A DNA stretch of 64,000 nucleotides, taken from Nocardioides plantarum. GTDB lineage: Bacteria; Actinomycetota; Actinomycetes; Propionibacteriales; Nocardioidaceae. The translations under genes were made by a program, and so were the position numbers. Shown piece after piece: positions 25,633-35,242 of this stretch; the first letter of the stretch is position 1; the number at the start of each line of letters is the position of its first letter. The stretch spans positions 2,170,001 to 2,234,000 of the forward strand of contig NZ_VDMS01000001.1 in the NCBI RefSeq assembly GCF_006346395.1. The letters are read 5' to 3'. The notes beneath the pieces were generated by a model. The model was not told the origin of the DNA and did no database searches. It saw only the letters and a list, made by a program, of their open reading frames with translations.

Positions 25633-26100
25633 TTGAGCACCTTCTCCTCCTCCACCACCGCCGAGGCGGTCGTGCCCGTGGAGCGCGAGCGGGTCTGGGC
25701 GGCGCTGACCGATCCGGCCCTGGTCGCGGCGTTCACGCCCTTCATCTCCCAGATCACCGTCGAGGGTGACGACCACTGGATCTGGCGCCTCTCGGGGCTG
25801 CAGGTCCTCGGCAAGGGCTTCTCGGCGACCTTCACCGAGCGGATGACGCTCGAGGAGGGCAAGCGGATCGAGTTCACCCACGACCCGCCCCCGGGTGCCA
25901 AGGAGCGGGCCGGCGTCCACGGCTGGTACGCGCTGGCCGACCACCCCCGGGGCGTCCTGCTCGAGACCAGCATGGAGATCTGCGTCGACCTCCCCCTGCC
26001 CAAGGTGTCCGGCGGCGCGGTGCGCACGACGATGCGCGGGGTCATCAACCAGATGGGCGACCGGTTCAGCAAGAACCTGCTCCACCACCTCGGCGTGTAG
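25633..26100 (+). CDS. SRPBCC-family protein, CoxG-like
   Basis: A 155-residue START/Bet v1-like (SRPBCC) protein resembling the carbon monoxide dehydrogenase subunit G family, with VPVERERVWAALTDP at the N-terminus and VLGKGFSATFTERM in the sheet. It probably binds a hydrophobic ligand in an internal cavity. TTG start at 25633, three bases after the peroxidase stop, with no obvious ribosome site, so it may depend on upstream translation. No cox genes are nearby, so a CO-oxidation role is not supported. Confidence 0.82.
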   Translation: MSTFSSSTTAEAVVPVERERVWAALTDPALVAAFTPFISQITVEGDDHWIWRLSGLQVLGKGFSATFTERMTLEEGKRIEFTHDPPPGAKERAGVHGWYALADHPRGVLLETSMEICVDLPLPKVSGGAVRTTMRGVINQMGDRFSKNLLHHLGV

Positions 26101-26187
26101 GACGCGCCCTCGGTGCGCTCAGGACCACAACGACCGCAAGGTGCCCCTACTCGCCCGTAACGGGGCCGCGGTGACAAGGTGGCGGGC

Positions 26188-27577
26188 GTGACCCGGACCG
26201 CCACCACCTCGTCGTACTCGATCACCATGCGTCTCCACACCGCGCCCGACCACGGGGTCGTGGGCGCCGTGGCCACCGCGATCGCGGCGGCCGGCGGCAT
26301 CGTGACCGCCATCGACGTGGTCGAGTCGTCCCACACCCGGCTGGTGCTCGACGTGACCTGCTCGGCGGGCGACGCCGACCACGCCGCCCTCCTCGAGGAG
26401 GCCGTCGACGCGGTCGAGGGCGTCGAGGTCCACAAGGTCAGCGACCGCACGTTCCTGCTCCACATCGGCGGCAAGATCGAGGTCTCCTCCAAGGTTCCCC
26501 TGCGCAACCGCGACGACCTGTCGATGGCCTACACGCCCGGGGTCGGCCGGGTGAGCATGGCGATCTACGAGAACCCCGAGGACGTCAGCCGGCTGACGAT
26601 CAAGGGCAACTCGGTCGCCGTGGTGACCGACGGGTCCGCCGTCCTCGGCCTGGGCAACATCGGTCCCGGTGCCGCGCTGCCGGTGATGGAGGGCAAGGCG
26701 GCGCTGTTCAAGCGGTTCGCCGACATCGACGCGTGGCCGATCTGCCTGGCCAGCCAGGACACCGACGAGATCGTCCGGGCCGTCGAGATGATCGCGCCGG
26801 GCTTCGGCGGCATCAACCTGGAGGACATCGCCGCCCCGCGCTGCTTCGAGATCGAGCGGCGGCTGCGCGCCAGCCTCGACATCCCGGTCTTCCACGACGA
26901 CCAGCACGGCACCGCGATCGTCGTCCTCGCCGCCCTGACCAACGCGATGCGGGTCGTGGAGAAGGAGCTGGCCTCCGCCCGGGTCGTCGTGGCCGGCGCC
27001 GGCGCGGCCGGTACGGCGATCGTGACGCTCCTGCTCGCCGCGGGGGTCACCGACGTGGTCGTCTACGACCGGGTCGGCTGCCTGGTGCCCGGCCTCGAGG
27101 GCCTCTCCCCGGCCCAGGAGGAGCTCGCCCAGGCGACCAACCCCCGTCGGGTGACCGGCGGGCTGCACGACGCGCTGAAGTCCGACGGCGGCGCCGACGT
27201 CTTCGTCGGGGTCAGCGCCCCGGGCATCCTCGACGCCGAGTGGATCCGCGACATGGCCGACCGGGCCGTGGTCTTCGCCCTGGCCAACCCCGACCCCGAG
27301 GTCGACCCCGCCGAGGCCGGCAAGTACGCCGCCGTGGTCGCCTCGGGCCGGTCGGACTACCCCAACCAGATCAACAACGTGCTGGCCTTCCCGGGGGGTG
27401 TTCCGCGGGCTGCTCGACGCCCGGGCCAGCGAGATCACCGTCGACATGCTGCTGCGGGCCGCCCACGCCATCGCCCTCGTGGTCCGCGACGACGAGCTCA
27501 ACTCGAGCTTCATCATCCCGACGGTCTTCCACCCCGACGTGCCCAAGGCCGTGGCCGCGGCGATCCGGGGCAGCTGA
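26188..27577 (+). pseudogene. NAD-dependent malic enzyme gene with a +1 frameshift
   Basis: Decarboxylating malate dehydrogenase (malate to pyruvate and CO2) with an N-terminal ACT domain (about 1-85), then SMAYTPGVGRVS, the metal-binding region VFHDDQHGTA and the Rossmann motif VVAGAGAAGTA. GTG at 26188 follows an AAGG site; GTG at 26179 is an alternative. The frame breaks in the G6 run at 27393-27398. Reading with five Gs restores the expected ending (FPGVFRGLLDARASE through VAAAIRGS, stop at 27575-27577). All other family motifs are intact, so a homopolymer sequencing error is as likely as a real mutation. Confidence 0.88.
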
Positions 27578-27579
27578 GG

Positions 27580-28248
27580 TCAGGACTGGCGGACGACCAC
27601 CTGGTCGGCGGGACGGAAGGTGACCAGCTCGTCGAGCGCCGTGTCGCGCACCCGCCGGTCGGGGGCCTCGACGGTGACCGAGAACGGGTGGCCGGCGTAG
27701 GCCACCGTCACCCGGTAGAGCCCGTTGCTCCCGGCACTGGACCCTCGGAACACCAGCCGCTCGCCATCGGCCTCGCTGACCGGCTTGGCGCCGTAGGAGG
27801 CGCGTAGCGCCTTGAGCAGGTCGTCGGCCGAGGACCGCGCGGTGTAGGTGACCGTGACCGGGCGCTGGTCGAAGCGCAGCGCACACGCGACCTGGTAGGG
27901 GCTCGAGCTGCCGCGGCGCTCCAGCGGCACGCAGCGCTCGTCGCGGATCTGGTAGCTGGGGAAGACCCAGTGCAGGCCGCGACGACCCCGCGGCTCGGTG
28001 CAGTCGGTGACCGGGGCGCTCTGGCCGTCCCAGCAGGTGACGTCGGGGCCGGTCAGCTGGCGATCCGGGATGTCGGCCCAGAGCATGCCCGCCCCGATGG
28101 CGGCCGCGATCAGCAGCCCGGCCAGGAGGGGGACCAGCACCAGGACCGAGCGGAGCCGGAGCAGCGTGCGCAGCACGACGTTGCGCTCGCCCGTCTCGCC
28201 GTCGGGGGCGTCGCCGCCGAAGCGGGTGGGGGGAGCCGGGTCGGACAT
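27580..28248 (-). CDS. Hypothetical membrane-anchored protein
   Basis: A 222-residue protein with an N-terminal cytoplasmic segment, one transmembrane helix (about 34-57) and an extracytoplasmic domain with four Cys (VTCWDG, TDCTEP, ERCVPL, ACALRF). Family not recognised. ATG at 28248. It is convergent with the malic enzyme gene, with only 2 bases between stops, and divergent from the alkane hydroxylase operon. Confidence 0.75.
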   Translation of the reverse strand: MSDPAPPTRFGGDAPDGETGERNVVLRTLLRLRSVLVLVPLLAGLLIAAAIGAGMLWADIPDRQLTGPDVTCWDGQSAPVTDCTEPRGRRGLHWVFPSYQIRDERCVPLERRGSSSPYQVACALRFDQRPVTVTYTARSSADDLLKALRASYGAKPVSEADGERLVFRGSSAGSNGLYRVTVAYAGHPFSVTVEAPDRRVRDTALDELVTFRPADQVVVRQS

Positions 28249-28320
28249 GGGGCCATTGTGACGTGTCCGGCCGGGTTGAGCGCGATCGATTCCAGCAGCC
28301 ACTTTACAAACGGCTACCTC

Positions 28321-28360
28321 TTGTCAACGGGGTTTACATGTCCTACGGTCCTGTAAACCC
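28321..28360 (+). promoter_or_regulatory. alkB promoter with inverted-repeat operator
   Basis: TTGTCA (28321-28326) and TACGGT (28344-28349) are 17 bases apart. Perfect 9-base arms GGGTTTACA (28330-28338) and TGTAAACCC (28352-28360) enclose the -10 across 13 bases. A further related half-site, TTTACAAAC, lies near 28304. The TetR gene at the end of the operon is the obvious candidate ligand-responsive repressor, an inference from context. Confidence 0.75.
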
Positions 28361-28380
28361 GCGACGACGCAGGAGGCGCG

Positions 28381-29847
28381 ATGACCGACCCGATCCGCAA
28401 CAGCACGGTGCCCGAGGGCTCGAGCGCGACGTGGCGCGACGGCAAGCGCTACCTGTGGCTGATCGGGCTGGTGGTGCCGTCGCTGGCCTTCGTGGCCGGC
28501 GGCCTGTGGGCGCTGACCGGCTGGGGCGTGTGGTTCTGGATCGGCCCGATCGTCGTGCTCGGCGTGGTCCCGGCCATCGACCTGGTCGCCGGCCTCGACC
28601 GCAGCAACCCGCCCGACGACGCGATCGAGGCCCTCGAGAAGGACCGCTACTACCGGTGGATCACCTACCTGTTCCTGCCGATCCAGTACGTCGGCTTCGT
28701 GGCCGCCTGCTACGTGATCGCCGAGGGGGCGCCGTACGGGCTCGGTGAGCTGACCCTGGTCGACAAGATCGGGCTGGCCATCTCGATCGGCACCATCGGC
28801 GGCATCGGCATCAACACCGCCCACGAGCTCGGCCACAAGCGCGAGGCCAACGAGCGGTGGCTGTCGAAGATCGCCCTGGCCCAGAGCTTCTACGGCCACT
28901 TCTACATCGAGCACAACCGGGGCCACCACGTGCGCGTGGCCACCCCCGAGGACCCTGCGTCGTCCCGGCTGGGCGAGAGCTTCTACGCCTTCTGGCCCCG
29001 CACCGTCCTCGGCTCGCTGCGCAGCGCGTGGAGCCTGGAGAAGAAGCGCTACGCCCGCAAGAAGACGCACCCCTTCCACCTCGGCAACGACGTGCTCAAC
29101 GCCTGGCTGATGTCGGCGGTGCTGTTCGGCGGGCTCGTCGCCTGGCTGGGCGTCGAGCTGGTCCCGTTCCTGCTCATCCAGGCGGTGGTGGGCTTCAGCC
29201 TGCTCGAGGTCGTCAACTTCATGGAGCACTACGGGATGCTGCGCCAGAAGGTCGGCACCGGCGCCCGCCAGCGCTACGAGCGGGTCGACCCGTCGCACTC
29301 CTGGAACTCCAACAACATCGCGACCAACGTGCTGCTCTACCACCTGCAGCGTCACAGCGATCACCACGCCAACCCCACCCGCCGCTACCAGACCCTGCGC
29401 GACTTCGAGGAGAGCCCGGTGCTGCCGACCGGGTACGCCGGGATGATCGTGCTCGCGCTGGTCCCGCCGCTGTTCCGCGCGGTGATGGACCAGCGGGTCG
29501 TGCGCCACTTCGGCGGTGACGTCACGCTGGCCAACGTCCAGCCGCGCCTGCGGTCCCGCTACCTCGAGCGCTACCCCCGGCCCGCGACCGTGCTCGAGGC
29601 CGAGCGCGTGGCCCGCGAGGACGTCGCCCTCGCCGCGGCGGCCGCCGCCGCCACGCAGGAGGTGCTGGCGGCGCGCTGCCCCGGCTGTGGCTACACCTAC
29701 GAGGTCGAGACCGGCAACGAGCTCGAGGGGTTCGCCGCCGGGACCGCCTGGAAGGACATCCCCGACGACTGGTGCTGCCCCGACTGCGGGGTGCGCGACA
29801 AGGTCGACTTCGTCGCCCTGTCCGACACCGAGCGACAGGAGGCGTGA
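28381..29847 (+). CDS. alkB: Alkane 1-monooxygenase fused to rubredoxin
   Basis: Membrane di-iron hydroxylase converting n-alkanes to 1-alkanols, 488 residues, with a built-in electron carrier. The AlkB part has several membrane helices and the eight-His clusters: HELGHK near 145, HNRGHH near 179 and LQRHSDHHANP near 322. The C-terminal rubredoxin (about 435-480) has its iron ligands in CPGCGYTYE and CCPDCGV. AlkB-rubredoxin fusions are known in alkane-degrading actinobacteria. ATG at 28381 with an AGGAGG site. A ferredoxin gene follows after one base and a TetR gene after that. Confidence 0.96.
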   Translation: MTDPIRNSTVPEGSSATWRDGKRYLWLIGLVVPSLAFVAGGLWALTGWGVWFWIGPIVVLGVVPAIDLVAGLDRSNPPDDAIEALEKDRYYRWITYLFLPIQYVGFVAACYVIAEGAPYGLGELTLVDKIGLAISIGTIGGIGINTAHELGHKREANERWLSKIALAQSFYGHFYIEHNRGHHVRVATPEDPASSRLGESFYAFWPRTVLGSLRSAWSLEKKRYARKKTHPFHLGNDVLNAWLMSAVLFGGLVAWLGVELVPFLLIQAVVGFSLLEVVNFMEHYGMLRQKVGTGARQRYERVDPSHSWNSNNIATNVLLYHLQRHSDHHANPTRRYQTLRDFEESPVLPTGYAGMIVLALVPPLFRAVMDQRVVRHFGGDVTLANVQPRLRSRYLERYPRPATVLEAERVAREDVALAAAAAAATQEVLAARCPGCGYTYEVETGNELEGFAAGTAWKDIPDDWCCPDCGVRDKVDFVALSDTERQEA

Positions 29848-29848
29848 G

Positions 29849-30058
29849 GTGGCCGCGCGCATCGTGGTCGACCGCGAGCGGTGCGAGGGGCTCGGCATGT
29901 GCGAGGCGATGGCCTCGGACTACTTCGAGCTGACCGAGACCGCCGACGGCGAGGACGAGCTGACCGTCCTGCACGACGAGGTCCCCGACGCCGATCGTGG
30001 ACACGTGCACGCCGCGACCCAGGCCTGTCCCGTCCTGGCCCTCACCCTGACGGGATAG
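29849..30058 (+). CDS. [3Fe-4S]-type ferredoxin
   Basis: A 69-residue small ferredoxin with the Cys pattern of single-cluster actinobacterial proteins: ERCEGLGMCEAMA near the N-terminus and ACPV near the C-terminus, with only three cluster Cys, as in 3Fe-4S types. GTG start at 29849, one base after alkB. It probably delivers electrons to the hydroxylase or another oxygenase. No dedicated reductase lies in the operon. Confidence 0.9.
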   Translation: MAARIVVDRERCEGLGMCEAMASDYFELTETADGEDELTVLHDEVPDADRGHVHAATQACPVLALTLTG

Positions 30059-30081
30059 GACCGCTGCCTACGCTGGTCGAC

Positions 30082-30678
30082 GTGAGCGACACGGCAGCGG
30101 CCCCGGGCACCTCCACGCCGGGCACCACGACGCGCGAGCGCGTCGTCGACGCCGCCGTCCGGCTGACCAGCGAGATCGGCTGGTCGCAGGTGACCATGGC
30201 CAAGCTCGCCGACGTGGTGGGCGTGAGCCGTCAGACGGTCTACAACGAGATCGGCACCAAGCCGGGGCTCGCCGAAGCGATGATCGCGCGCGAGCTCGAC
30301 CGCTTCCTCGCCGTCGTCCAGCTCGCGTTCGACCAGCACCCCGACGACCTCGTCGAGGCGATCCGGCTGGCCTCGCGCACCGTGCTCGAGAACGCCGAGG
30401 ACAACCCCCTCCTGCACGCGGTCGTGTCGGCCACCCACGGCGCCGACACCGAGCTGCTCCCGCTGCTGACCACCCACGCCCAGTCGCTGCTCGTGGTCGC
30501 CAAGGCCGTCATCTCCGAGCGCATCGCGCCCTACGGCGTACCCCTGGACGCCCCGCGGCTCGACGCCGCCACGGACATGGTGGTCCGGGTCGTGCTCAGC
30601 CACGTGATGCAGCCCAGCGGTCCGGCCGCGGCCACGGCCGACGACATCGCCTGGATCGCCGCGCGCGTCCTGCGCTGA
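30082..30678 (+). CDS. TetR-family regulator of the alkB operon
   Basis: A 198-residue repressor-type protein. The N-terminal HTH is [20 protein letters not shown] and the ligand-binding domain follows. GTG at 30082, preceded 7 bases upstream by TACGCT, so it may have its own leaderless promoter as well as read-through from alkB. Adjacent TetR genes usually control alkB-rubredoxin operons in actinobacteria. The inverted repeat at 28330-28360 is the likely operator. Confidence 0.9.
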   Translation: MSDTAAAPGTSTPGTTTRERVVDAAVRLTSEIGWSQVTMAKLADVVGVSRQTVYNEIGTKPGLAEAMIARELDRFLAVVQLAFDQHPDDLVEAIRLASRTVLENAEDNPLLHAVVSATHGADTELLPLLTTHAQSLLVVAKAVISERIAPYGVPLDAPRLDAATDMVVRVVLSHVMQPSGPAAATADDIAWIAARVLR

Positions 30679-30739
30679 GGGCCGTTCGGAGCACACACGT
30701 TGCCCGGCCCAACTACGCTCGGCTCGGAGGGAGGGGTCG

Positions 30740-32008
30740 ATGACGATCTCGCGTGCACGCAGCACCGCCGCCGTGGCCGCGGTGCTGCTGGTGTCCGCCT
30801 GCTCTGGTGACCCCGGCGCTACCGCTCCGGCCACCGACTCGGCCACCGGCCCCGCCACTGCTTCGTCGTCCGGCACGTCCGACCCCACGGGGTCGTCGAC
30901 CCCGCCGCCGCCGACCGCCACCACCCCCGGCGCCGCCTCGACCGCTGCGGTCCTCGATCCGGCGTACGCCGTGGCCGCGCCGGGCAAGCGCCGGGGCCCG
31001 CTCGGGGCCGCCGACATCCTGATCTCGGCCAAGCAGACGCTCAGCCCCGAGCTGGTCGCCCGGCTGCGCGACCTGCAGGGCGTCACCGCCGTCACCACGA
31101 TCTCGCTGGCCAACGTGCCGCTCGAGAACAAGGTCTACAACCTCGCGGCCGTCGACCCGGCCCAGTACCGCCGGTTCACCTCGCAGGAGAGCGCCGACCT
31201 GCAGGCGCAGTGGGACCGCGTCGCCGCCGGGGAGGTCGCCGTCTCCGACGACCTGCGCAAGCGGCTGCCGGTCACCAAGCAGGGCGTGCTCACCCTGGGC
31301 CAGGAGGCCGGCGCCGACGTGCACGTCGGTGCGTGGGCGCCCCAGGCCGAGAAGATCGACATGGTGGTCAACCGCAAGCGCGGCGCGGCCCTGGGCATGG
31401 TGGCCGACAACGCGATGCTCATCAGCACCGGGCAGACCGCGCCCGAGTCGCTGCGCAAGCCCATCGCCCGCCTCGTCGGCGACACCGCGGTGGTCCAGAA
31501 CCTCGACGCCGTGGCCCGCTACGGGCTCGACCCCGGCAAGTTCGACAGCGCGGTCCTGGTCGGCGACTTCGCCGACGCCGTCGGCGTCTTCGACTACACC
31601 CCGACCGGCGGCGGCCGGATCACCCCCGACCCGTCGTGGGTGCGCAGCCACATCGTCACCGAGACCGTGCCGATCCTCGGCTCGGTCACCTGCAACAAGT
31701 ACCTCATGCCGCAGCTCAAGGCCGCCCTGGCCGAGGTCGTCCAGCTGGGGCTGGCCTCCACGATCAACCCAGACCAGTACGCCGGGTGCTACTACCCCCG
31801 CTTCATCGCCGGCTCCACGACGCTGTCCAACCACTCCTTCGGCCTGGCCCTCGACCTCAACACCCCCGGCAACCAGCGCGGCACGGTCGGCGAGATGGAC
31901 CGGGGCGTGGTCGCGGTGTTCAAGCGGTGGGGCTTCGCGTGGGGCGGCGACTGGCGCTACACCGACCCCATGCACTTCGAGCTGTCGAAGATCGTGACGC
32001 CGGGCTGA
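30740..32008 (+). CDS. Lipoprotein with M15-family D-Ala-D-Ala carboxypeptidase domain
   Basis: A 422-residue exported protein with a lipobox (LLVSACSG) and a Ser/Thr/Pro-rich linker. The C-terminal M15/VanY-type zinc peptidase domain has [13 protein letters not shown] (SxHxxGxAxD-type ligands) and [11 protein letters not shown] supplying the second His. The expected role is trimming peptidoglycan stem peptides at the outer membrane face. The middle region is not recognised. ATG at 30740 with a GGAGGGAGG site. Confidence 0.88.
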   Translation: MTISRARSTAAVAAVLLVSACSGDPGATAPATDSATGPATASSSGTSDPTGSSTPPPPTATTPGAASTAAVLDPAYAVAAPGKRRGPLGAADILISAKQTLSPELVARLRDLQGVTAVTTISLANVPLENKVYNLAAVDPAQYRRFTSQESADLQAQWDRVAAGEVAVSDDLRKRLPVTKQGVLTLGQEAGADVHVGAWAPQAEKIDMVVNRKRGAALGMVADNAMLISTGQTAPESLRKPIARLVGDTAVVQNLDAVARYGLDPGKFDSAVLVGDFADAVGVFDYTPTGGGRITPDPSWVRSHIVTETVPILGSVTCNKYLMPQLKAALAEVVQLGLASTINPDQYAGCYYPRFIAGSTTLSNHSFGLALDLNTPGNQRGTVGEMDRGVVAVFKRWGFAWGGDWRYTDPMHFELSKIVTPG

Positions 32009-32045
32009 TCCCCTCGGTCCGGCCCGGCGTACGACCCACGATCCC

Positions 32046-33326
32046 TCACCCGACGGTGACGCTCCCGTCGGGCTGGCGCCGGCAGGTCAGGGCCGCCGCG
32101 CCACCGGTCCACGCGGCGCTCAGGCACTGCCCGAGCACCTGGTGCCCGGCCGCGCTGGGGTGCCACGACTCCTGGCAGGTCTGGTAGTAGTCGGAGCAGG
32201 TGTCGGTCACCCGCTTGATGTCGAGCTTGTCGAACGGACCGAAGCTGTCGACCTTGACGCCGGTCGGGCCGTCCATGACGCGCAGCGGCGTGGGCAGCGC
32301 GCCGGCGGGGCTCCCCGGGTTCTCGCACAGCCGGGCGCCGTCGAAGGCGTGCTGGACGTCGAGGTAGGCGATGTCGCTGCCGGGCCGCTCGGCCTGCAGG
32401 GTGGTGGCCACCCCCGCGACCAGCGCGCCCAGCCCCTCGCTGAAGCGGTGGGCGGGGGCGAGCGTGGCGACGTCGGCCGGGCAGCCGGCGGCGTACCGCT
32501 CGTCGACCAGCGCGCGGTACTTGTCGCGCTCGTCGTCGCGACCGTCCTCCTCGAGGTAGTCGGCGGCGTAGGTCTCGGGCAGCGGGTTGACGTAGTCCTG
32601 CAGGACGACGCGGTGCTGACCGTCGGGGTCGATCTCGTCGAGGGCGTCGAGCACCTGGCGGAGCGCGGCCGTGGTGTCGGCCTGGGCGGCGGAGAACTGG
32701 GCCGGGGTGGCGAGGTCGTCGTCGGTGCAGGGCTCCTGGTCGAGCTCGGTGCCGCTGATCCAGTTGATCAGGTCGATCCAGACCTCCCACCAGCCGGTGT
32801 AGCCGTCGCCGACGAACCGTCCGGCGCACTCGGCCGCCACCGTGCCGAAGGTGAAGTGGGCGTTGTTGGACCCCAGCCCGATCAGCACCAGGTCGATGTC
32901 GTGGGTGGTGGCCACCTGGCGCAGCTGGTCGATCTGGCTGGCGACGCTGCGTCCGCCCGGACGGGCGCTGGAGGGGTTGGCCATGTCCTGCGGCTGGCCG
33001 CCGCTGCAGGCGAGGTTGACCCGCTCGGTGATGCCAGGGAGGTCCGCGACCGCGATGCTCGCGTGGGGCGAGCGGTGGCAGAAGTAGGGGTTGGCGTTGT
33101 CGGCGTCCCAGCCCGGGAAGCCCTGGCTGGCCCCGCTCTGGTCGGTCACGGCGAGGTAGTCGCCGGCACCCTCGCCGCTGATGAACGAGTCGCCCAGCGC
33201 GACCGCGGTCGGGGGCAGGACGTCGGCCCGGGCGGCCGGGGCCTGGGTCGTCTGGACGACGGTCAGCGGGGCGAGGACGAGCGCGGCCGCGGCGGCGATG
33301 GCGCGGACGGGTCGGCGTAGGGACAT
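32046..33326 (-). CDS. Secreted SGNH/GDSL-family hydrolase
   Basis: A 426-residue exported esterase/lipase-like enzyme. The signal peptide is cut near APAARA. SGNH blocks are seen as ALGDSFISGEGAGDY (catalytic Ser), the Gly block around LACSGGQPQD, GLGSNNAHF (Asn) and SWHPSAAGHQVLG (Asp/His-type block V). Several Cys pairs suggest disulfides. The GDSFISGEGAGDY form is typical of large secreted actinobacterial SGNH proteins. ATG at 33326; convergent with the M15 gene and divergent from the oxidoreductase. Confidence 0.9.
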   Translation of the reverse strand: MSLRRPVRAIAAAAALVLAPLTVVQTTQAPAARADVLPPTAVALGDSFISGEGAGDYLAVTDQSGASQGFPGWDADNANPYFCHRSPHASIAVADLPGITERVNLACSGGQPQDMANPSSARPGGRSVASQIDQLRQVATTHDIDLVLIGLGSNNAHFTFGTVAAECAGRFVGDGYTGWWEVWIDLINWISGTELDQEPCTDDDLATPAQFSAAQADTTAALRQVLDALDEIDPDGQHRVVLQDYVNPLPETYAADYLEEDGRDDERDKYRALVDERYAAGCPADVATLAPAHRFSEGLGALVAGVATTLQAERPGSDIAYLDVQHAFDGARLCENPGSPAGALPTPLRVMDGPTGVKVDSFGPFDKLDIKRVTDTCSDYYQTCQESWHPSAAGHQVLGQCLSAAWTGGAAALTCRRQPDGSVTVG

Positions 33327-33473
33327 GTGGGGGACCTCCCGAGAGGGGCCCGTTCCCGAGAGCGGGCCGTTCTCCGCACCCTCGTCCTGCCCCGCCGGGC
33401 GGTCAACGGGAAGGTTCCGGCCACCACCGGGTGGGCCCCGCCCCGACGTGGGCGGGCTGGTTGGATCGGGGTC

Positions 33474-34439
33474 ATGCGCGCAGTCCAGGTCATCACGCCC
33501 ACCGGTCCCTCCGACGTCGTCGTCCGCGAGGTCGACGAGCCGATCCCCGGTGCCGACGACGTGCTGATCGAGGTGCACCGCGTCGGGGTCAGCTTCCCCG
33601 ACCTGCTGCTGAGCCGCGGCGAGTACCAGATGAAGCCCGAGATGCCCTTCTCGCTCGGCGTCGACGTCGCCGGAACCGTGGTGAGCGGTCCCGGGTTCGA
33701 GCCCGGGCAGCGGGTCGCCGCCGTGGGCGGCTGGGGTGGCGCGCAGGAGCGCGCCGTCGTGCCGGCGATGTTCACCTTCGCGCTGCCCGACGCGACGTCG
33801 TACGACGAGGGGGCGGCGCTCCCGATGAACTACCTGACCGCGGAGTTCGCCCTGTTCGAGCGGGGTGGCCTCGAGCCCGGCGAGACCGTGCTCGTGCACG
33901 GTGCCGCCGGCGGGCTCGGCACCGCCACGATCCAGGTGGCCAAGGGCATGGGCGCCACGGTCATCGGCGTGGTGTCGACCGAGGCGAAGAAGGCCACCGC
34001 GACGCAGGCCGGGGCCGACCACGTGGTGCTGCTCGAGGGGTTCAAGGACGCGGTCAAGGAGCTGACCGGCGGCGCCGGGGTCGACGTGGTCGCCGACATC
34101 GTGGGCGGCCCTGCCTTCACCGACTCCCTGCGCTCGCTGGCGACCCAGGGACGCCTGCTGGTGCTGGGGTTCGCCTCCGGCGCGGGCATCCCCGAGGTCA
34201 AGGTCAACCGGCTGCTGCTCAACAACGTCGACGTCCGCGGGGTCGGGTGGGGCGCCTTCGCGATGATGCGGCCGGGCTACATGCAGGAGCAATGGGCGCG
34301 ACTGGTGCCGATGATCGAGGCCGGCCACGTCAAGCCGACGGTCGGCCGGGTCTACGAGCTCGAGGAGTTCGGCCAGGCGCTCGTCGACATGGACGAGCGG
34401 CGCACGCTCGGCAAGTCGGTGGTGCGTGTCCGCGACTGA
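33474..34439 (+). CDS. Zinc-free alcohol dehydrogenase / quinone oxidoreductase family
   Basis: A 321-residue NADPH:quinone-reductase-like medium-chain dehydrogenase. The N-terminal GroES-like domain lacks the Cys/His ligands of catalytic zinc. The nucleotide site is VLVHGAAGGLGTATIQVAK. Members reduce quinones or enoyl substrates with NADPH. ATG at 33474. The next gene begins inside its last 14 bases, suggesting a two-gene operon. Confidence 0.92.
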   Translation: MRAVQVITPTGPSDVVVREVDEPIPGADDVLIEVHRVGVSFPDLLLSRGEYQMKPEMPFSLGVDVAGTVVSGPGFEPGQRVAAVGGWGGAQERAVVPAMFTFALPDATSYDEGAALPMNYLTAEFALFERGGLEPGETVLVHGAAGGLGTATIQVAKGMGATVIGVVSTEAKKATATQAGADHVVLLEGFKDAVKELTGGAGVDVVADIVGGPAFTDSLRSLATQGRLLVLGFASGAGIPEVKVNRLLLNNVDVRGVGWGAFAMMRPGYMQEQWARLVPMIEAGHVKPTVGRVYELEEFGQALVDMDERRTLGKSVVRVRD

Positions 34440-35229
34440 CTCCTCGGGCATCGACCCGGCTCACCGGCAGACGGCGTCCGCCGTGCGCCTGGAGTGGGGG
34501 CCGACCGGCGCCGGGGCCGTCGCGGCCGGGTGTGACGTCGCCGTGGTGGTCGACGTGCTGTCGTTCACGACCACGCTGACCGTCGCCCTCGACCTCGGCA
34601 TCACCGTGCTGCCCTACGCCTGGAAGGACTCCCGTGCCGAGGCGTACGCCGCCGAGCGCGACGCCGTGCTCGCCGTCGGTCGTCTCGAGGCGCGGCAGTG
34701 GCGCGCCGGAGTCTCGCTCTCGCCGGCGTCGCTGGCCGCCCTCGGACCCGACCACGGCATCGAGCGGATCGTGCTGCCGTCGCCCAACGGGTCGGCCATC
34801 TCGTTCGCGCTGCGCGACTCGGGCTGCACGGTCGTGGGCGCCTCCCTGCGCAACGCGCTGGCGGTCGGCGCGTGGGTCGCGTCCCAGGTCGAGAGCGGCG
34901 CTCTCGTCGCCGTCGTACCTGCGGGGGAGCGGTGGTCCGACGGCTCGCTGCGACCCTCGGTCGAGGACCTGTGGGGTGCCGGAGCAGTGCTCTCGTCGTT
35001 GGGTCGACTTGTCGACATGTCGTCTTGGTCGCCGGAGGCGCGAGCCGCGGCGACGGCGTACGACGCGGTGCGGGCGACGATCAAGGACGAGCTGATCGCC
35101 TGTGCCAGTGGGGCGGAGCTCGTCGACAAGGGTTTTGCGAGCGACGTCTGGATCGCCGCCGAGACGGGCGTGTCCGAGGTGGTGCCGGTGCTGACCGACG
35201 ACGCGTTCGGCGACGCGACCCGGGAGTGA
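34426..35229 (+). CDS. ComB-family 2-phosphosulfolactate phosphatase-like protein
   Basis: A 267-residue member of the ComB family, whose archaeal prototype hydrolyses 2-phosphosulfolactate in coenzyme M synthesis. Family features are VVVDVLSFTTTLTVALDLG, the LPSPNGSAIS loop and GAWVASQV. Bacteria without coenzyme M also carry it, so the substrate here is uncertain. GTG start overlaps the previous gene by 14 bases. Confidence 0.85.
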   Translation: MSATDSSGIDPAHRQTASAVRLEWGPTGAGAVAAGCDVAVVVDVLSFTTTLTVALDLGITVLPYAWKDSRAEAYAAERDAVLAVGRLEARQWRAGVSLSPASLAALGPDHGIERIVLPSPNGSAISFALRDSGCTVVGASLRNALAVGAWVASQVESGALVAVVPAGERWSDGSLRPSVEDLWGAGAVLSSLGRLVDMSSWSPEARAAATAYDAVRATIKDELIACASGAELVDKGFASDVWIAAETGVSEVVPVLTDDAFGDATRE

Positions 35230-35242
35230 CGGGCGCCGACGC

